DNA of 64,000 nucleotides from Delphinapterus leucas (GCF_002288925.2 NW_022097999.1:15908654-15972653); one strand, 5' to 3'; positions 37,401 through 46,439 are shown, counted from the first letter of the stretch. Numbers and translations: made by a program. The notes: generated by a model from the sequence alone, not told the origin.

Positions 37401-37524
37401 GGTCTGGTTTTCCAGAGCCTTCTCTTTCCAGACCATCCCCATGGTTACTGTGCAGGCCCTGTGTGGAGAGTGAACCCGGAGAGGTGGTAGGTGTCCCGGA
37501 GTCCTTCTGAGGGAGCATGAACAT
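22425..37524 (-). CDS. ACCS: ACCS, ACC synthase homologue (PLP-dependent aminotransferase-like), complete, 14 coding exons
   Basis: Joined exons: 37237-37524, 35518-35577, 33256-33326, 31966-32035, 31460-31526, 29389-29486, 28685-28762, 27622-27722, 26906-26995, 24903-24948, 24646-24787, 22894-23036, 22634-22787, 22425-22492. All junctions are GT-AG and in phase; total 1476 bp, 491 residues plus TAG. Fold-type I PLP enzyme related to plant ACC synthase; the vertebrate protein is generally thought not to make ACC, and its reaction is not settled. Visible: NLGTSENK (100-107), PAPYYG (191-196), NPQNPLGD (255-262), DEVY (286-289), PLP lysine K323 in ATSKDFG, phosphate-contact R331, and R457 in PGWFR, the expected substrate-carboxylate arginine. 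Residues 1-96 form a low-complexity N-terminal extension. It looks functional. It is the tandem paralogue of ACCSL upstream and lies upstream of EXT2. Confidence 0.95.
22634..22787 (-). CDS. ACCS: ACCS exon 14
   Basis: 154 bp encoding YLPAATFEEEKLLWRRFLDN... through ECKEPGWFRLVFSDKTHRLR; CCTCCCAG acceptor, CTGG|GTAAGC donor. R457 of PGWFR is the likely substrate-carboxylate arginine. Confidence 0.93.
22894..23036 (-). CDS. ACCS: ACCS exon 13
   Basis: 143 bp encoding DWINQVYLPENHARLKAAHT... to GFFIWVDLRK; CAAACAG acceptor, AAG|GTAATGC donor. Confidence 0.93.
23420..24075 (-). mobile_element. Old L1 fragment in ACCS intron
   Basis: Reverse L1 3' landmarks: CAGTGTAGTATTCCAGTGTG, TTGGGTTGTTTCCAGTTTGG and ATTATGAATAAAGCAGCTAT. 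Confidence 0.75.
24325..24535 (-). mobile_element. MIR SINE in ACCS intron
   Basis: Reverse MIR: AAGTGCCTATTGTATGCCCG, AGGAAAATGAGGCTCAGGGA, then a decayed head. Confidence 0.7.
24646..24787 (-). CDS. ACCS: ACCS exon 12
   Basis: 142 bp encoding DFGMSGLRFGTLYTENQDVA... to LLRDR; CTTCAG acceptor, CGTG|GTGACTG donor chosen because only this phase joins to DWINQ of the next exon. Confidence 0.92.
24903..24948 (-). CDS. ACCS: ACCS exon 11
   Basis: 46 bp encoding LPDPQRTHVMWATSK; CCGCAG acceptor, AAG|GTGGGTT donor. Its last codon is the PLP Schiff-base lysine, so the active-site motif is split across the intron. Confidence 0.94.
25083..25505 (+). mobile_element. hAT-type MER element split by a CHR SINE
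   Basis: The outer parts (GGGGTCAGCCAGCTACAG... on the left, ...AATATTTGCCAGCCCCTG on the right) form inverted ends of an old hAT-type repeat; the same family recurs at 52672-52905. The SINE at 25181-25391 sits inside it. Confidence 0.6.
25181..25391 (-). mobile_element. CHR-family SINE (young type) with 15-bp target duplication
   Basis: Reverse copy with a long T run on the left. CCCATGGCTGATTTT flanks it at 25166-25180 and 25392-25406. ACCS is also on the minus strand, so the SINE is in sense with the gene. Confidence 0.95.
25506..25800 (+). mobile_element. L2 LINE 3' fragment in ACCS intron
   Basis: Reads like an L2 3' end: ACTTCCTCAAGCGGACCTTC near the start, then TTGTTCACTGATGTATCTCC and a decayed end. 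Confidence 0.5.
25990..26423 (+). mobile_element. Solo LTR of an endogenous retrovirus (class I-like), antisense in ACCS intron
   Basis: The right part has a poly(A) signal AATAAA (26315-26320), then a TCTCTTGCTTTGTCAGTA R/U5-like stretch ending GGTAACA at 26423, as in gammaretrovirus-type LTRs. The left limit is approximate. No internal viral genes are present. It lies opposite to ACCS, so its poly(A) signal should not act on ACCS RNA. Confidence 0.6.
26906..26995 (-). CDS. ACCS: ACCS exon 10
   Basis: 90 bp encoding HELHVMVDEVYMLSVFEESV then GYHSVLSLE with split codons at both ends; CCTCCAG acceptor, AAAG|GTGAGC donor. D286 and Y289 of DEVY are the expected pyridine-N and O3' contacts. Confidence 0.94.
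27622..27722 (-). CDS. ACCS: ACCS exon 9
   Basis: 101 bp encoding GVKVKGLILINPQNPLGDVY then SPGELQEYLKFAK plus two bases of Arg; GTTTCAG acceptor, AGAG|GTGAGGC donor. Holds the NPxNPLGD cofactor motif. Confidence 0.94.
28223..28430 (-). mobile_element. CHR-family SINE (young type) in ACCS intron
   Basis: Reverse short-type CHR SINE with T run and GGGAAGCCC end; short duplication GGGGTAGT at 28215-28222 and 28434-28441, less secure because it lies in a G run. Confidence 0.92.
28685..28762 (-). CDS. ACCS: ACCS exon 8 (weak donor)
   Basis: 78 bp, 26 codons, encoding VTGLETRPFQLTVEKLEMAL then EGANSE. Acceptor CTTCCAG is good; the donor GAG|GTCTGG is poor from +3 to +6. Phase 0 at both ends, so skipping would keep the frame. 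Confidence 0.88.
28788..28930. repeat. Minisatellite, about 3 units of 47-48 bp, next to ACCS exon 8
   Basis: CAGCCAAATTCAG recurs at 28788, 28835 and 28883, each followed by a C run (6-11 bases) and CAGACCTGGACTCTGGGGCC. It starts 26 bp upstream of the exon 8 acceptor (transcript sense). The C runs become G runs in the transcript. Confidence 0.9.
29389..29486 (-). CDS. ACCS: ACCS exon 7
   Basis: 98 bp encoding EAFLIPAPYYGAITQHVYLY then GNVRLVCVYLDSE; CCCCCAG acceptor, GAG|GTAAGAG donor. The PxPYYG motif that packs against the cofactor is intact. Confidence 0.94.
29668..29818 (-). mobile_element. MIR SINE in ACCS intron
   Basis: Reverse MIR: GTAGCTGCCATTTATCGGGC, CGATGAGGAAACTGAAGCTT. Confidence 0.72.
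30600..30790 (+). mobile_element. MIR SINE in ACCS intron
   Basis: Forward MIR: AATCTCCTCATCTGTTAAAT, GAGTGAGGATTAAATGACAG and a diverged end. Confidence 0.7.
31460..31526 (-). CDS. ACCS: ACCS exon 6
   Basis: 67 bp encoding VVVLNGCASLFSALATVLCE then VG; CCTCAG acceptor, GGGG|GTAAGTAG donor. VLNG.xS is the PLP phosphate-binding strand-turn of the family. Confidence 0.93.
31966..32035 (-). CDS. ACCS: ACCS exon 5
   Basis: 70 bp encoding FLREEVARFLSFYCRSPAPL then KPEN; ATCTCCAG acceptor, AAC|GTGAGTAG donor. Confidence 0.93.
32326..32432. repeat. AT-rich low-complexity tract (TAA/TA-rich)
   Basis: Almost only A and T, with repeated TAATA units, running into the following MIR. Confidence 0.75.
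32433..32640 (-). mobile_element. MIR SINE in ACCS intron
   Basis: Reverse MIR: CCCCATTTTACAGACAAAAA and ACTGAGGCTTGAAGGAGTTA. Confidence 0.72.
33017..33237 (+). mobile_element. MER5A hAT-type MITE beside ACCS exon 4
   Basis: Inverted ends GGCTTTCTCAACCC and GGGGTTGAGAACCACTGG with the AATGTCTCCAGACATTGCCA core. It ends about 18 bp from the exon 4 donor. Confidence 0.85.
33256..33326 (-). CDS. ACCS: ACCS exon 4
   Basis: 71 bp encoding LSQSDMLRVEPSLLQYPDWR... with two bases of the next codon; CCCCAG acceptor, TT|GTAAGTAG donor. A MER5A copy lies about 18 bp beyond the donor. Confidence 0.93.
33538..33657 (+). mobile_element. Short tRNA-derived SINE (CHR/Bov-tA-like)
   Basis: Starts GGGACTTCCCTGGCGGTCCA, with B-box-like GGTTCAATCC and an A tail; a distinct, shorter subtype from the other CHR copies. 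Confidence 0.8.
34124..34412 (+). mobile_element. hAT-type MER element (MER3-like?)
   Basis: Contains GGCCACATGTGGCTCTTATG, TAATTTTTTATATTGATTAC and ends near CTACTGGATGGCGCTGAG, a familiar old DNA transposon relic; exact family uncertain. Confidence 0.5.
34640..34897 (+). mobile_element. 5'-truncated L1 3' end with 13-bp target duplication
   Basis: Ends with the L1 tail ATACTTCAATTTAAAAAAAT. AAGAAATCTGATT is at 34627-34639 and 34898-34910. Confidence 0.8.
35518..35577 (-). CDS. ACCS: ACCS exon 3
   Basis: 60 bp, 20 codons, encoding GIINLGTSENKLCFDLLSRR; CTCCAG acceptor, CGG|GTAAGTC donor. Carries the conserved NLGTSENK motif. Confidence 0.94.
35675..36015 (+). mobile_element. L2 LINE 3' fragment
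   Basis: L2 landmarks AAATGCCATCTCCTCCAGGA and CTCCCCCACTAGATGGGAAG. Confidence 0.65.
36040..36345 (+). mobile_element. MLT1-type MaLR LTR
   Basis: Right end AACTAATACAA after CTGCTAAGACCTGAAG and TTGTTACACAGCAAGAGATA, typical of MLT1 LTRs. Confidence 0.65.
36350..36645 (+). mobile_element. L2 LINE 3' end
   Basis: AAACTCCATGAGGGCAGGAA and ATGCTCAACAAATAAAG, the L2 3' end, with a short TA run near 36500. Confidence 0.78.
36715..36935 (-). mobile_element. MIR SINE in ACCS intron
   Basis: Reverse MIR: ACCATTTATTGAATGCTCTA and AGAGATGAACTGAGGTTCAA. Confidence 0.75.
37237..37524 (-). CDS. ACCS: ACCS exon 2 (first coding exon)
   Basis: 288 bp, 96 codons, phase 0. The acceptor (TCTTTCTGCAG) is immediately followed by the ATG, so the start is fixed by the splice site. 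Donor is AGT|GTGAGTG. Encodes MFMLPQKDSG... to the conserved WFWDSAEEGYRTYHMDEY segment. Confidence 0.94.
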
Positions 37525-38459
37525 CTGCAGAAAGACAAAAGCACTCAGTGCCTGATCTGATCAAGGGCTTTCCTAGCACCAAGCAACAAAAATGAACTGG
37601 GAGTCACGGGGCCCTCCCCCTTCTCTATCTGCCCCTTCCTTCAAGTTTATATACTCATCACTTCCTGTGTCCCTTACTAGTTGTAACCATGTGCGCAATC
37701 GCTTCAAGGCATCAACTCTGCTAAGGATCTACAGACAGGGGCTGTACTTGCTACTTTTCTACAACTTTAATAAATGGCTGCTTCAGCTTGTTTTACTTTT
37801 GTGGAAGTTTTGCATTCTGCAGCCTAAAGAGTCACCAGCTTCTTTTTCCATTCTTGCCGACGTCAATTTCAAAAAGCCAAGTTAAAATTCTCTGACTTAA
37901 AGTAGAAAGAGCCTGGAGTCCAGGGGTCTTGTGGTGACTGTTGCGAATAGAAGTAAAGGATAAAATGAGATTATCTGTTTGTTTCGAGGCGATGATGGGT
38001 GGGGCCTGAGAAGAAGCAAGTGGGGTTCCCACAAGTGCAAGCGCACGACCCTGAGCAGAGCCCAAGGCCCCACCCCCGCTCCCTCCCGAAGTGGGGGAGG
38101 CGTGGCCGCTGGGAGGGTCTGGTCGCATGCTGCGTTCAGATGTGAACTCCTCCACTGTCTAAGCCGGCGTCCTCGCGGGCACAGTGGGTGTAGCCGAAAC
38201 TACCTCATAGGGTAGCAGTGAGGACATAAATATATGTTAGTGTAAATGGCTTAGAACAAATCCTGGCTCATGGACAAACTTCAGTAAAATATGTTATTAT
38301 AACTCCTCGCCGCTTTCCCCAGCCCTGATGCACAAGCCCCAAACACCAAATGATGGGGGACCAACCAGCGGCCCAGAAACCCAGGGGCTCCTCGGTTAAA
38401 TTTTGCTCCACTAAGTCTTTTCTGGGGTCTCCCCCAACTGACTGGGCTCTCCCCAGCCT

Positions 38460-39260
38460 CACCTCGCCCCCCCTCATCCTATGCCTGGGCCCTCGGCAGG
38501 TCAGAGGGGCTGAGGCGGGGTGGAGGTGGGGGCCGGCCGGGCCCCGGCTCCGCGCGCGCCGTGCGGGAGCGAAGGGCGGGCTCGGGGTGTCCAGCGGGGC
38601 GGCGGCGAGTCCAGAGCCCGAAACCCGCGCGGCCGGGCCTCGGAAATCCACGAGAGGGCGGACAGGGCGGAAGGCAGAGCGCAAGACCCCTGCAGAGCGG
38701 CGGGCGCCTCGCGGGCGCCGGCTCCCGGTCTCCGGGAGGAGGAAGTCTAAGTCTGGCCGAGGGCTTCGAGACGGAAGGGCCAGGACTTCTGCAGCGAGGC
38801 CTCGAGCCCGGGCAAGGGAGACCCCGCGGGCCCCCTGTTCTGCAAAGCGTGGATTGCACCTACTTGCGGAGCTGGAGGAGCCGCCGCCGGCACTCAGGCA
38901 CGCGCAGTCTGTGTCCGAATCCTCGCCCGGACTCGCTCTCCGCCGCTGTGCGCAGGGCACCCGGGCCCAGGCACTCGCACTCGGGACCGTCCACGCCGGG
39001 TCGGGCTTCCCAGAAGGTTCCGGGCACGGTTCGTCAACTTGCGCCCTAGGCCGCAGGACGCCCGGGTGTGGCCTGCGCGCAGGGAGCGCACACGCTGCAG
39101 CACCGTGGGGCGGGGAGGGGAAGCCGCGGAAGGGGAGGGGGCCCAGGGCCAGAGCTCCGCCTGGAAGGGACGGGCCGCCCGCTGCCACCTCCGCTCTCTG
39201 CGGCCTCAGCGCCCTGGCGGCCTTCCCGCCCCGGTCTCCCCGCCCCTGGCACACGGGGGC
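38460..39260 (-). promoter_or_regulatory. CpG-island promoter and noncoding exon 1 region of ACCS
   Basis: About 800 bp of dense CpG with GC boxes (GGGGCGGGG at 39107-39115) and no TATA box, upstream of the first coding exon. A candidate exon 1 donor, GCGAG|GTGAGG, is at 38463/38462; another (GCAA|GTAGGTG) is near 38868. I cannot choose between them or place the start site. Long open frames on both strands here come from base composition. Confidence 0.6.
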
Positions 39261-39269
39261 CCCTCCCTC

Positions 39270-40279
39270 TGCCCCCCGGCCTTAGTGTCCCCATTTACAG
39301 GCAGAGTCACCGAGGTTACTGGACAAATGTATGCCTGGTTGCGGCCCATGGAAAAGGCTTTCCGGACTTACATTAATTCCGATTAAGGGCATCCTGAAAA
39401 CATCCTTCCCCTTTGAAAGCTTTTGACCTGAGTTTGTAATTTCTCCTCTTTCCGTTCTACAGAACATCTGGTGAACTCTGCCTGGGGCCCTGCACTTTGG
39501 CAAGGTCCCAGGCCCGCGCCGAGCCTTTGAGTAGGAAAAGTTTCCTTTTCTCCATGAAAAGCAATGAGCAGGATCCATCAGTACAGATCTGGCTGGGAAG
39601 ACTTGGCTGTCTCCGGATCACTCCACTTCTTGTCTTCGCTTTGGCCTTGCCACTAACATTGTGACCTTGAGCAGCTCTCAAGACTTTTTGTTCCTCTATG
39701 TAAAATAAGCCAGTTCTCTCCATTTAAGTCATATCATTCTGTTTAATTCAGGTAAGTAGTCTTATTGAATGCCTCTGTCATGCAAGATCTCTGCAAAGTG
39801 CTGGGATACAGTGATGGCAAAACAAACAGCGGGCCTGCATGGTTGACTGGGAAGGCAGACATACAAATGTGCTAACTAATAAGAAAGATTACTGGGTGCC
39901 TGGGAAGCATGCGGCAGGGAGATTTAACACCACTGCCCCCTTCCCTGACACACACACACATGCATTGGCCCCATACAGGAAGCCTTACACACACATTCAT
40001 TCACCCTAAACACTTAGGAAGTGATGCTTGAGTCCTAGTTAGCTAGCTGGAGTGTGGGGTGTTGGAAGCAGAAGAAAGCCTTTGATAGAGCCTTGAAGGT
40101 TACAGTCCGTGTGGAACATTAATGAACTGCAACAAGCCTAATACCGACCCCCGGAGCTTGCAGGGTTCAGGAGAAAGGTTGGAGATAACGATCAGGGATC
40201 AGGTCATGAATCTTAATAAACCCTGTTAAGGACTGTGAACTTCTCACTGAGGGCAATGGATATATATTGTAATCTCTAG
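39270..40279. other. Intergenic between ACCS promoter and ACCSL
   Basis: No gene seen. Short CA run near 39950-39960. Confidence 0.5.
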
Positions 40280-41105
40280 AGCAAACACTTTTTTTAAAAA
40301 AGTCAAAAGGTATAATTAAGAATAAATGGGATACCAAATAATGCCTGATTAATTCAAAAGGCATGCAGAAAGGAAAAAATGAACAAAGAGCATACAGCAC
40401 AAATAGAAGACAAATAGCAAGATAATTGACTTAAGTACAGCCATATCAATGATTACATTAAATTAATGACCAAAGACCAGTTAAAAGATCATCAGACTGG
40501 ATAAAATGGTAAGATTAAGAATATGATGTTTCGGCTTCCCTGGTGGCGCAGTGGTTGGGAGTCCACCTACCGATGCAGGGGACGCGGGTTCGTGCCCTGG
40601 TCCGGGAGGATCCCACATGCTGCGGAGTAGCTGGGCCCGTGAGCCATGGCCGCTGAGCTTGCGCGTCCGGAGCCTGTGCTCCGCAACGGGAGAGGCCACA
40701 ACAGTGAGAGGCCCGCGTACTGCAAAAAAAAAAAAAAAAATCTGACAAAAATTGAACACTCATTCATGGTAAATCTCTCAGCAAACTAGGAATTGTAGGA
40801 AATTCTTCTATCTAGTAAAGGCAGTATGAAAAATACGTGCAGTACTTAAGAAAGAGAGACAGAACTCAGTCCTGCTAAGATTGAGAACAAGGCAAGAATA
40901 TCCTCTCTTACTTCTTTTATTCAATTTTATACTTGAGGTTCTAGGCCATGCAATTAGAACAGAAAAATGAGAGACATAAATATTGAAAAGAAAGAAGGAA
41001 AATCATCTTTATTCGCAGGCAACATGATTGTGTACATTGAACATTCAATGAAATCCCCCTCCAAAACAACTAGGACTAATAAGTGAATTTAGCAAGGTCT
41101 CAAGA
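40280..41105 (+). mobile_element. Decayed L1 ORF2 segment with nested SINE
   Basis: Plus strand has L1 ORF2 landmarks such as TTCTAGGCCATGCAATTAGA and TCATCTTTATTCGCAGGCAA, interrupted by the CHR SINE at 40532-40740. Confidence 0.65.
40532..40740 (+). mobile_element. CHR-family SINE (young type)
   Basis: Short-type CHR with A box TGGCGCAGTGG and an A tail of about 18; no clear target duplication. Confidence 0.93.
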
Positions 41106-41628
41106 TACTGTCAGGAGGTGGTTCTTCCCAGGTCTCTCATGTTTCTGCCTGTCTTGCAAACCCAAGTGACTGACCAAAGCCTTTGGTGGGTGCTAACAGC
41201 TCTTCCATCATCTATAAAATGGTGGTAGTCCCCACTCTGCCTATTTCACAGCATTGGTGCTCAGACTAAAGCTCAGATGTACAAAGGCTTTGCAGAGAAA
41301 TGCACAGGAGGTATGATTTGAACAGCTGGAAACACTAGAGATGAAAATGGAAGACCTCAGGCTTATCACCAGAGATTCACTTTAAAAGCCTTTCGAAAAG
41401 GCAAGAATGGAAAGAACTCATACTTGGAGTTATGCCCCCATCCTGCCACTTAGCCATTCGTGTATAAGGTGGGCGTGATTGTGAAAGGATCCTGTGGGAC
41501 GTTGCACCCAACACCTAGAAAATGCTCCGCCAATTAGGCATCACGGTTTCCCTTCCTTTCTGATCTGCCCCAGAAGTGTTCTTCACATATAACCTGCTTT
41601 AGAATTTAAAAACTAAATTTAATTTTTA

Positions 41629-41918
41629 AAAATAAATTATTTATTTTTGGCTATGTTGGGTCTTCATTGCAGTGTGCGGGCTTCTCAGTGTGGTGGCTTC
41701 TCTTGTTGCAGAGCATGGGCTGTAGGCACGTGGGCTTCAGTAGTTGTGGCACATGGGCTCAGTAGTTGTGGCTCCTGGGCTCTAGAGCGCAGGCTCAGTA
41801 GTTGTGATGCACGGGCTTAGTTGCTCCGCGGCATGTGGGATATTCCCAGACCAGGGCTTGAACCTGTGTCCCCTGCATTGGCAGGCGGATTCTTAACCAC
41901 TGCCCCACAAAAGAAGTC
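41629..41918 (-). mobile_element. Older full-length CHR SINE with 16-bp target duplication
   Basis: Reverse copy with the long 3' segment. CTAAATTTAATTTTTA is at 41613-41628 and 41919-41934. Confidence 0.92.
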
Positions 41919-42106
41919 CTAAATTTAATTTTTAATTAAATTTTAATTAGGTGTAATCAAAAATTTAAAAATCATCTAGCTCTCAAAAGGTGATATGAAG
42001 CATGTGAGTAAGAAACAAAACAGGCCTGGAATTTACAAGAATATGGAAGTTATTTGATATCAAATATAAAAGTAAACCCATCTAAATAGGGATCCAGAGA
42101 GCTCCC

Positions 42107-42112
42107 TTTATT
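42107..42112 (-). terminator. Candidate poly(A) signal AATAAA of ACCSL
   Basis: AATAAA on the minus strand about 205 bp past the ACCSL stop. Confidence 0.45.
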
Positions 42113-42317
42113 CCTCTCTAGGCTTTCCCACCGGAATCGCCATAAAAGCATTTTGCACACACACAATGGCTAGAAGACTAAAAAGATGTAAAGCTTCCAG
42201 AAATGACAGATGCTCAGCTTAGGGGGACTGATGGTGGGGTCAAACGAGCTCATGCCTGGAGAGGCCCAGGTCATAGCTCCAGGTCAGTATACCAGCCTTC
42301 CAGATCCGAGGCTGACG

Positions 42318-42454
42318 TCAGGACTTCCTGAGGGTGAGACTGGCTGGAGCTGCTGGCTGGGAGGTAGACACTTCCTCCTTCTTTGCATCCTCCAGTTGCT
42401 TCACTCCCCAATCTTGCCCCTGCTCCACTAGCACCTGATGGAACCGCTGAATGG
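42318..42454 (-). CDS. ACCSL: ACCSL exon 14 (last coding part, stop TGA)
   Basis: 137 coding bp, acceptor CTCTAG, encoding AIQRFHQVLVEQGQDWGVKQ then LEDAKKEE... and ending TLRKS with TGA at 42318-42320. Confidence 0.82.
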
Positions 42455-43260
42455 CTAGAGGGTCCAAATGGGGACAGAGAAAAATACTTAGTGGGTTTCA
42501 TGTAGTCCCCAGATATAGCCAGGTCCTAGTAGGCCACCACAGAGCCTCTCGTTCAGGGATGCTGAACTTGAGTCTTCCCCTCTTTGGGATAGATTTCCAA
42601 GTCGACCTGCCGCATCCCCCATGGCTCTTTTTGGCTTCATCATCACAGCCCCTGCCTGCCAGTTACCTTCATGACTCAGATCAAATCTTGTCACCTAGCT
42701 GATGGCCTTGGCCTCATCATTTTCTCTCTGCCTCTAGTGGCCCTTCACTCAGTCTATTTTCCACATTAGCTCAAAAGATATTTGTGTAACATAAATGTTC
42801 TCTTATTCATTGCTATGTTCCCAGCAGGTAGAACAGTGACCTGCATGTGTTGAGATACAATAGATAAAATGAATGTCATGTTTCCATAACCTTCAGAGGA
42901 GAATCTAAACTCCACAGTATAGCACACAGGGACTTCTAGGTCATCTCCCTGTCTATCTCACCTAGTAGCCAGCAAGTCCCACATGGGCAGAGCTCCATTT
43001 CTTGAGAGCTTACAGTCCCAATGACCTGCTCAATGGCAGACACAGACCAGACACCCAAAAGTTATAATATACCTCAAGTGCCTGTCAGTTCCTGTTTACA
43101 AAGGAGCTTAAAGGTATGAAAGTGGAAACAGAGGGCCTAGAAGGGCTGGAGCTATAGGCTACTAAAGGCAAAAAAAGGACGACTCCGCTATTGCGTCTCA
43201 TACAGGAGTGGCCGGGGCATCTTTGAAGGATGCCAGAATTGGGAGGTCAGCCCCACTCAC

Positions 43261-43414
43261 CGCTTCTTAGCAGGAGGGGCCTAGCTGCAAAGATGAGGCA
43301 GAACCAGCCAGGCTCCTTACACATGAAGGTCTTGCCACGGGACAAAATCATCTTGTTGTCCAGGAAGCGGCAATGCAGGAGCAGCTCTTCCTCAAATGTG
43401 CATGGGTCCAGGTA
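43261..43414 (-). CDS. ACCSL: ACCSL exon 13
   Basis: 154 bp encoding YLDPCTFEEELLLHCRFLDN... to PGWFCLIF; CCCCAG acceptor, AGCG|GTGAGTG donor. PGWFC has Cys where ACCS has the carboxylate Arg. The last ten residues are strongly diverged. Confidence 0.85.
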
Positions 43415-43500
43415 CTGGGGAGGACAGAGGGACAAAGCTGAGCTCAAAAGCCATCAGGCAGATCTGCCCTTTAACACCTGTCTTCATTCCCAGAACTCAC

Positions 43501-43643
43501 CTGTTTTAAGTTGATCCAGACATAGAGGCCAGAGCCACGATTGAGAAAAGGGACTTTCAATACCTTCAGTTTGTCAGTAATGTACCCGTGAGCCTCCTGC
43601 AGCCGGAAGCGATAAATGGGCAGGTACACATTGTCAACCCATT
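43501..43643 (-). CDS. ACCSL: ACCSL exon 12, acceptor lost (GG)
   Basis: 143 bp by homology, encoding EWVDNVYLPIYRFRLQEAHG... to WINLKQ; donor CAG|GTGAGTT is good. The two bases before the exon (43645-43644, transcript sense) are GG in a CCATCCGG context, where AG is required. Confidence 0.82.
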
Positions 43644-44970
43644 CCGGATGGGTGGAGCAAAAGGGCTGTCACACATCTCAGGGCTAAGATCTGCCAGAGG
43701 CTTCCTGACAAAATGTTCCCTACCTGGGCTCCATGCCTGCTGATTCTATCCAAGCCTGACTGTATTATATTTGAGCTGACTTATACCCAACGCACCCATT
43801 TCCACTAGGTAGGTGGAGACATTGGGCTTCTCAATAATTGTGTAGGAAAGTTCTGTTTGAGTTTACACCCTTGAGGCAAGAAGTTGAGGTGTCCCCTAAA
43901 CGGGGTTGATGCTTCTGTTGTCAACTGGGCAAGTAGCAGGTACTCATAGCTCCCTTACTTCCTGCCTTAGACCCTAACAAATGGACGTTGAAGAACCTCG
44001 TCGTTGTGCTTGGGGATGATCTTAGCCCAACTATCCTTAGCATTGGCAGCACTTTAGAACCACTTGGGAAGCTTTTAAAAGGCCTGGTGGCCCAGGTTAT
44101 ATCCCCAGACATCGAAATCAAAATCTTCACGGATACAGCCTACACATCAGTATTTACACTTCCCAGGTAATTCCCATGTGCGTCCAAGACTGAGAACCAG
44201 CGTTCAAGGAGCTGGGAATCTGGTTTCTACCAAACTATTAGAGGGCCTGGCACCATGCAGGGCGGCATCCAGCTGGATTTCTCCTACCTACCGCTTTCTC
44301 CACCCAAAGCTGAAAGCACATTGTTTTCTAAACCGGATCATCTGATTATATTAGTTTGTTTCATTATATCTCTGCTTTTAATTTAAATCCTCAGGCCTGG
44401 CATCTGCTCTATTACAGGGAATTTTAAAAAGGAGCCCTTATACCATGGCATAAAAGGGGGGAAATTCCCTCTGAAGCCAGCATTCACTTAAGATCCAAGG
44501 GGAAGGTGAATTCAGGTGCCATAGATGTAGCCACAACAACTTGCCCAAATGGCAGCTCTCCTTTGGCCACATTGGAAGATAAAGTTAAATCATATTCGAG
44601 GAATCAGGGTGTTCCTTTGTAATCTTTGCCTGAAGCAAGCCAGCTTTGGGGGAGGGAAAATTGACCTTCACACAAAGACTCATTTCTGAAGTTCCCACCT
44701 TTAAGTCCTAGAGTACAATTGATGATCCCCTTTCCAAGCAGAGCACGAGCTACCGGATGGCCAGTGTTTTAGACCAGCACCTCCAACGTCTGTCTACACC
44801 CGGCTGCATCATATGAGCTACAGCCTGCCCTCCTGTAAACTTCCTGTCCTGCCACTGTTAAACCCAAGACAGTGAACAGGGTCTCACTGTATTGAAGGCA
44901 TGTCAGAGGCCCAAGCAGACCCAGGAATTCCCCGTGGCCACGAGGTCTGGCCCTGAACAGGGCTCAGTAC

Positions 44971-45112
44971 CTCTGTCCTGGAGCAGCTGACACAGCTTGT
45001 ACTGGGTGACACCAGAGATGCTGTGGAGGTAGCCAAAGGAGTTCACGGCAGAGGCCACCTCCCTGTTGCGGGTGTACAGAGTGCCAAAGCGGAAGCCAGA
45101 GATGCCGAAATC
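44971..45112 (-). CDS. ACCSL: ACCSL exon 11
   Basis: 142 bp encoding DFGISGFRFGTLYTRNREVA... to QLLQDR; CTCTAG acceptor, AGAG|GTACTG donor. Confidence 0.87.
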
Positions 45113-45211
45113 CTAGAGGAAGAGAAGTAGGGAAGGAAATACTCAGTTGGTCTGCCTTCTGCTCCTGGATCGACTTCCTTCCCTACCCAAGGACAGGCAG
45201 CTGGGACTCAC

Positions 45212-45257
45212 CTTACTGGTGCCCCAGATCACATGGGTCTTGTTGGGGTCAGGCAAA
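45212..45257 (-). CDS. ACCSL: ACCSL exon 10
   Basis: 46 bp encoding LPDPNKTHVIWGTSK; CTCCAG acceptor, AAG|GTGAGTC donor; ends with the PLP lysine. Confidence 0.87.
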
Positions 45258-46003
45258 CTGGAGAGGAGAGAGTACAGTCAAGATTATGGAGAAATATTTG
45301 AAGAATGAAGAGCTGGGGTCTATGAAGCGAAGGTGAAAGTGGCCTTGAGGGCCTTCCTAGACAGAAGGGCCTATGGGACCCAAAGTCAAGAAACAGCTGC
45401 CCCAGTTAAGCCAGGAAGTCAACAAAAGGTATCCTCGTGGAACCAGATGGGACAGCTCTCAAGTGCCCACTGAAGGAAGTCCAGGGCCCGCAGCCTGGCT
45501 CGGGGTCTTCCCCCAGCTGGTGCGAAGCCACCTTCAGTTGGCTCCTACACAAGTGGGCCACCCCCATTTCTAAAATGTGTTCACCTATTTCTTACTGCCC
45601 CGCATTTGGCGAAGCTCTTCCTTCCTCCAGGCACGCTCTTCTCTTGCTTTGCCTGCTGCATCCTATCCTAGGGCCGAATACTACCCTCAAGAAAGTTCTG
45701 CTCTATTTCTATTCTTTCCCCGTGCCCTACTTCTCAAGAAGTTCCTACCCTGACCTTCTGGAGGGCTTCAACTTGACTTTTGACAATGCATATGCTACCT
45801 TTCCCTCAAGTTATCTCATGTACAAAATGGCATTTAGAGAAGACACTTGGGAGGAAAGATGATGCTTTGCTCACTTTCACACTCCCAGTGGCTCTGAGCT
45901 CAGTTCCTGGCATGCAGCCAATTAAGCTGATGGCCCATGGACTCACCCTGCAAAGTAGGCACTTCATGGTTCTCATTCCCAATTCCAGCCAAGACCAACT
46001 CAC

Positions 46004-46093
46004 CTCTCCAGGCTCAGAACACTATGGAATGGGATGGCTTCATCAAACACAGACAGCATGTAAATCTCATCTATAATCACATGTACATTGTAC
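46004..46093 (-). CDS. ACCSL: ACCSL exon 9
   Basis: 90 bp encoding YNVHVIIDEIYMLSVFDEAI then PFHSVLSLE; CTACAG acceptor, GAG|GTGAGTT donor. Confidence 0.87.
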
Positions 46094-46439
46094 CTGTAGG
46101 TTGGGTGAAAGAGGGAGGACGATATCCAGGTTCTCCCCAATTGTTAGCTCGCTTCGTTTGATGGTCCTCTCTAGACACAGATCAGACACTCCTACTGCCC
46201 CAGAAGCCCATCCAACCCTTCCAGGAGGTGTGGCAACGTAGAAGAGGGTCTCTCCTTCACCAGAGAGGACCTTTCACCCTGACTTGGGGTACTAGGAAGG
46301 AAGAGAACCCAAAAGACATGCATGAGAACATTCGACCTCACGCTTCAACCATCAAGCAGAGACTGGTGGGAAGGGACTGGGCATCCCAGAGAGGTCTCTT
46401 CTGGTACAGTCAGGAGCTGCCACCCAAGATCTGAATCAA

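Noticed and set aside
38268..39285. Open frames of over 300 codons on both strands
   Set aside because: They overlap in the ACCS CpG island, are Arg/Pro/Ala/Gly-rich, have no splice context and reflect lack of AT-rich stop codons.
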